From the IMG/VR virus record IMGVR_UViG_3300036846_000471, positions 1 through 37,803 of that record: a stretch of DNA of 37,803 nucleotides. The stretch is one strand, 5' to 3'. How positions within the stretch are numbered: the stretch's first letter is position 1; each line of letters opens with the position of its first letter. Position numbers and translations under genes: made by a program. The notes below the pieces were generated by a model. The model worked only from the letters and a program-made list of their open reading frames with translations, was not told the DNA's origin and searched no databases. This stretch comes from a virus. Below are positions 35,370 to 37,803 of this stretch, piece by piece.

Positions 35370-36509
35370 ATGAGCACGCGTAGGGGCTTCGGCAAGATCC
35401 GGCGGCTACCGTCCGGCCGGCATCAGGCCAGCTACATCGGACCGGACGACGCGCGGCACAACGCGCCCGGCACATTCCAGACACGCGGCGACGCCGATCG
35501 GTGGCTCGCCGCGCAGCAGACAGCGATCGCTACCGGCACCTGGGGCCAGCCCGCCGCAGCGCCGCGCCGGTCGACGCTGCCGACGTTCGGCGAGTACGCC
35601 GAGCGCTGGCTCGCGCTGCGGACCGGCGAGGGGCTCGCGGTCGCGACCGTGGCCAGCTACCGGCGCGCGATACGCGGCCACCTGATCCCGGCGCTCGGCT
35701 CGCACCGCGTCGATCAGATCAGGGTCGCCACCGTCGCAGAGTGGTATGCGAGTTTCGGCTCGCAGCTCGGCAGCACGCGCGCCAAGGCGTACCGCGTGCT
35801 CATGGCGATCATGCACGCGGCGGTCGCCGAGGAGGTGATCGCGTCGAGCCCGTGCCAGATCAAGCGCGGCAGCGCCGAGCCGCGCCGCGCGCATCACGTG
35901 ACGGTCGCGACGGCCGAGCAGGTCGACACGGCGGCGGCGGCGATGCGGCCAGAGTGGCGGCTGACGGTGCTGCTCGCGGTGTACTGCCAGTTGCGGTTCG
36001 GCGAGATCGCCGAGCTGCGGCGGCACGACGTAGACCTCGATCGCGGCACCATCCGCGTCCGGCGCGCAATGTCGTACGTCGACGGCGAGATTACAGTCGG
36101 GCCGCCGAAGTCTGAGGCGGGCAAGCGGCTCGTGTTCTTGCCGCCGCACCTGGTCGGCGATCTGGCCGCGCACGTCGCGCAGCACGCGCGGCCGGGCCGT
36201 AACGGGCTGTTGTTCACGACCCGCGACGGCTCGCAGCTCGTAAACTCCAAGCTGCATCGCGACTGGAGCCGGGCGCGGACGGCGGCCGGGCTGCCGGACG
36301 CGCATTTTCACGATCTGCGGCATACCGGCGCGACGTGGCTAGCTCAGGAGGGCGCGACGACACGCGAGCTAATGCGGCGGCTCGGTCACTCGACGCCGCT
36401 CATGGCGATGCGGTACCAGCATCCCGAGGACGAGCGCGACGCGGCGCTCGCCGGTCGGCTGTCGCGGCGAGCCGGTGTGACGCCGCTGCGGACGGAGGGC
36501 GCGGCATGA
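35370..36509 (+). CDS. int: Tyrosine site-specific integrase
   Basis: 379 residues. An N-terminal arm-binding part (MSTRRGFGKIRRLPSGRHQASYIG, with FQTRGDADRWL) is followed by a SAM-like core-binding domain (PTFGEYAERWLALRTGEGLAVATVASYRRAIRGHLIPALG) and the catalytic domain. The catalytic residues are R209 (QLRFGEIAEL), a Lys at 247 or 252, H314-D-L-R317 (FHDLRHTGAT), H340 (LGHSTPLMAM) and the nucleophile Y349. It integrates and excises the phage genome at an attachment site. QLRFGE replaces the usual GLRxGE. It begins a rightward operon, and the next start overlaps its stop (ATGA). Confidence 0.95.
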   Translation: MSTRRGFGKIRRLPSGRHQASYIGPDDARHNAPGTFQTRGDADRWLAAQQTAIATGTWGQPAAAPRRSTLPTFGEYAERWLALRTGEGLAVATVASYRRAIRGHLIPALGSHRVDQIRVATVAEWYASFGSQLGSTRAKAYRVLMAIMHAAVAEEVIASSPCQIKRGSAEPRRAHHVTVATAEQVDTAAAAMRPEWRLTVLLAVYCQLRFGEIAELRRHDVDLDRGTIRVRRAMSYVDGEITVGPPKSEAGKRLVFLPPHLVGDLAAHVAQHARPGRNGLLFTTRDGSQLVNSKLHRDWSRARTAAGLPDAHFHDLRHTGATWLAQEGATTRELMRRLGHSTPLMAMRYQHPEDERDAALAGRLSRRAGVTPLRTEGAA

Positions 36510-36658
36510 TGTCTGACGACCTATGGCCGGACGGCGGCAGTCCACGCGAGCGCGAGCGCGAGCGCGAGATCTGGCAACGGTGGTCAGCCGGGTGGGGCGC
36601 GGTGTTCGCGCTGCTCGCGGCCGAGAGTCGCGCCGACGACGACGGCGGCGAGACATGA
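36506..36658 (+). CDS. Small charged hypothetical protein after integrase
   Basis: 50 residues (MMSDDLWPDGGSPREREREREIW onward split by a Trp-rich helix WQRWSAGWGAVFALLAAE). The Arg-Glu repeat is encoded by GCGAGC repeats. It overlaps integrase by ATGA and the next gene by ATGA, giving good support despite its size. Unknown function; the second ATG, one codon later, is an equally possible start. Confidence 0.65.
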   Translation: MMSDDLWPDGGSPREREREREIWQRWSAGWGAVFALLAAESRADDDGGET

Positions 36659-37053
36659 GGGCGACGGGGAACGCCTGGCAGACCGCGCAAGGTGCCGCGC
36701 GCGCGGCCGAACGCGACGAGTACCGGCTCATGATCTGGAAGGCCGATCGAATCGAGCGGCTCGCTTACACCGATCCGGTCGACGCGATCGTCGCCGCGAT
36801 CGGCTATCTCAAGGCCGGGTACCAATGCCGGCTCGGCGGCGAGACGGTCGACGCGTTCAGGGCCGAGCCGGTCACCCGCGCGGCGTGGTTCCCGAGCGTG
36901 GCCGACTGGAAGCTGATTAACGGCGTCCTCGGCCGGGCTCTGACCATACCGGGGTTCTTTCATGCCGACGCGGCGACGGCGGCGCGTGCTCGCGTCGAGC
37001 GGCTGCGCGTGCAGATCGGCGACACGATCGACCGGATAGCGAGGCAGATGTGA
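36655..37053 (+). CDS. Hypothetical protein of the integrase operon
   Basis: 132 residues. It is helical with a central WKADRIERLAYTDPVDAIVAAIGYLKAGYQCRLGGETVDAFRAEPVTRAAWFPSVADWKLINGVLGRALTIPGFFHAD segment that looks folded. No family recognised. The ATG overlaps the preceding stop (ATGA). It is probably expressed in the lysogen together with integrase, so it could serve lysogeny or exclusion. Confidence 0.68.
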   Translation: MRATGNAWQTAQGAARAAERDEYRLMIWKADRIERLAYTDPVDAIVAAIGYLKAGYQCRLGGETVDAFRAEPVTRAAWFPSVADWKLINGVLGRALTIPGFFHADAATAARARVERLRVQIGDTIDRIARQM

Positions 37054-37301
37054 TGTCAGAACACGACGCCAGGCCAGCGACGGCGAACCCGGATTCCCCC
37101 TTAACGCCGTCGACGACGTGCCCGCTGTGCGGCACGACGATTACCGAGCTGGGCAAGGTCGCGGCCGGATACTGCGACACGTGCGGCGCGCGGACCTGCA
37201 TACCGTCCGAGGACGTGCGCGAGCCGCAGACGGTCGGCGAGGCGCGGCGTCGGATGATGCGCGCCCGGACGTTCCGCGCCCAAGATCGGAGGCAACCATG
37301 A
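37053..37301 (+). CDS. Zinc-ribbon hypothetical protein
   Basis: 82 residues from ATG 37053 (a GTG at 37050 is an alternative). TTCPLCGTTITELGKVAAGYCDTCGARTC contains CPLC and CDTC pairs spaced as in a small zinc ribbon. A basic helix follows (VGEARRRMMRARTFRAQDRRQP). Perhaps a DNA- or protein-binding regulator. The start shares bases with the preceding stop (TGATG). Confidence 0.7.
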   Translation: MSEHDARPATANPDSPLTPSTTCPLCGTTITELGKVAAGYCDTCGARTCIPSEDVREPQTVGEARRRMMRARTFRAQDRRQP

Positions 37302-37402
37302 GCGGCGTGCTGCTCGTGCTCGGCTTCGCCGCGCTCGGGGTGTTCCTCGGGCTGTGCTTCGCCGCGTATCTCGGCAGAAAGCGCCCGCCGCCGCCATCGT
37401 GA
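37298..37402 (+). CDS. 34-residue membrane peptide
   Basis: MSGVLLVLGFAALGVFLGLC begins a single hydrophobic helix (about residues 3-25) ending with a basic RKRPPPPS tail, so an N-out, C-in one-span protein. It overlaps the previous gene by ATGA and has GGAGG 7 nt before the ATG. Too short for automated calls, but coupling and ribosome site support it. In a lysogenic operon it may be an exclusion or toxin-like peptide; unproven. Confidence 0.6.
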   Translation: MSGVLLVLGFAALGVFLGLCFAAYLGRKRPPPPS

Positions 37403-37454
37403 GCGCGCGCCGGGCCGGGGAAGCTCCACTCGGAACCGAAATGGAGGTGATCAA

Positions 37455-37562
37455 GTGTGCGAGTTCTCAACTGACCGGAATCCGACCAAGATCCGCGACT
37501 GCGGCGATCCGACATGCGTCACGAGCACGGCTCGCCCGCCGCAGCCGCCGCCGAGCCGCTAG
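37455..37562 (+). CDS. 35-residue cysteine peptide with an ideal ribosome site
   Basis: GTG start, MCEFSTDRNPTKIRDCGDPT then a Pro-rich end. Cysteines at 2, 16 and 21. An unusually perfect Shine-Dalgarno, GGAGGTGATCA at 37443-37453, matches the 16S rRNA tail over eleven bases but ends only one base before the GTG. It is the last gene before the strong terminator at 37573. The spacing may be tight, so the peptide is likely but not certain. Unrecognised. Confidence 0.5.
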   Translation: MCEFSTDRNPTKIRDCGDPTCVTSTARPPQPPPSR

Positions 37563-37572
37563 CCGCGCATGT

Positions 37573-37609
37573 GAACGCCCGCCCCCGCCGAACTCGGGGG
37601 CGGGCGTTC
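37573..37609 (+). terminator. Strong hairpin terminator of the integrase operon
   Basis: AACGCCCGCCCCCG/CGGGGGCGGGCGTT forms a perfect 14-bp stem with a 7-nt loop, with one more G-C pair outside. It begins 11 nt after the stop of the last rightward gene. Confidence 0.85.
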
Positions 37610-37767
37610 GCGTGTTCCGAGCCTACCTGACCTGGCCGGACGCGCTGAGATCGTCTCTAAGCCGTCGCGGTCGCGCCGTATCTGATCACACGCGGCCGGT
37701 CGGTCTGCCCCGTCAGCTCCCGCTACAGCGCCGCGCGGCGGGAGGAACGGCGGGGACGACATAACGC
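37610..37767. other. Gap between operon terminator and contig end
   Basis: About 160 nt without a convincing gene or tRNA. It contains dispersed repeat copy A (37705-37739). With the first 104 bases of the contig it forms the space between the two convergent transcription units. Confidence 0.5.
37705..37739 (+). repeat. Dispersed intergenic repeat, copy A
   Basis: A 35-nt element with the core CCCGCTACAGCGCCGCGC. It matches copy C (17580-17614, other strand) at about 30 of 35 positions and copy B (16040-16062, other strand) at 23 of 23. CTCCCGC/GCGGGAG flank the core here and can pair. Confidence 0.7.
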
Positions 37768-37801
37768 GGCCCCCGGACCGGGGGGGGAGGGTCCGGGGGC
37801 C
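37768..37801. terminator. Bidirectional hairpin at the contig junction
   Basis: GGCCCCCGGACC/GGTCCGGGGGCC is a perfect 12-bp stem around a G-rich 10-nt loop. It stands where the rightward integrase operon and the leftward lysis genes would meet in a circular molecule. The right part is repeated as the first 30 bases of the contig. Confidence 0.75.
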
Positions 37802-37803
37802 TT

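Noticed and set aside
35059-35484. 141-residue minus-strand frame across the control region and integrase start
   Set aside because: It runs through the integrase promoter and start-associated motif and has no ribosome site; considered a chance frame.
37610-37767. tRNA or attachment-site core in the right-end gap
   Set aside because: I looked for a cloverleaf, TTC-type T-arm and CCA-like end and saw none; no convincing tRNA gene was seen anywhere in the window.

Overview
The window is almost certainly the complete or near-complete genome of a temperate, siphovirus-type actinobacteriophage (or its integrated or circular form). GC content is very high. Stops are almost all TGA, genes are packed with 4-nt ATGA/GTGA or TGATG overlaps, GTG starts are common, and the gene families (Lsr2, ReqiPepy6 Gp37-like tail protein, FDXHR-type zinc protein, DUF3846, P27 small terminase) are those of high-GC Actinobacteria and their phages. 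The host genus cannot be fixed from the sequence. The first 30 and last 29 bases are the same sequence except for one G in a poly-G run, so the contig probably closes into a circle. The closure falls inside a strong hairpin where leftward and rightward transcription would converge.

Layout, following the leftward (minus-strand) transcription that covers most of the window. From about 34.8 kb down to 25.8 kb lies the early region: an excisionase-like HTH protein, a PD-(D/E)XK exonuclease with a RecT-like annealing protein, small zinc-binding proteins, a PD-(D/E)XK resolvase-like nuclease, a replication-initiator-like protein, several small unknown genes, a phage Lsr2 and a DUF3846 protein. From 25.7 to 20.2 kb are small genes, an HNH nuclease whose tail is built on palindromic repeats, a ParB-like protein, a C5-cytosine DNA methyltransferase, an Ig/IPT-fold protein, a CmoA-like SAM enzyme and the small terminase. 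From 20.1 to 16.1 kb is a modular insert of unknown genes cut into three cassettes by hairpin terminators. From 16.0 kb to the left end are the late genes in classical order: large terminase, portal, scaffold, HK97-type capsid, head-tail connectors, tail tube, frameshifted tail chaperones, tape measure, tail tip/fibre proteins, amidase endolysin and a tiny membrane protein. The only rightward operon (35.37-37.56 kb) carries a tyrosine integrase and five small genes and ends in a strong terminator.

The most interesting candidate system is at 20.66-23.1 kb. A phage gene resembling CmoA (the enzyme that makes carboxy-S-adenosylmethionine, CxSAM) sits two small genes downstream of a DNA C5-cytosine methyltransferase. 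In that methyltransferase the near-invariant Asn of motif X (normally GNAVPP) is Arg (GRAVPP, residue 333). Replacing that Asn with a basic residue is the change that, in an engineered CpG methyltransferase, allows use of CxSAM to put carboxymethyl groups on cytosine. Together the two genes predict a natural DNA carboxymethylation pathway (5-carboxymethylcytosine) protecting the phage genome. This is inference from sequence. The CmoA signature Arg is offset by one residue in an ungapped alignment made by eye.

A second unusual theme is regulatory. A 13-15 nt motif (GGAAGGGACCACC, often followed by AA) lies directly upstream of at least six start codons on both strands, including integrase, lsr2 and the insert genes, with one orphan copy. 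It resembles in position, not sequence, the start-associated sequences known from cluster K mycobacteriophages. No conventional phage repressor gene was recognised.
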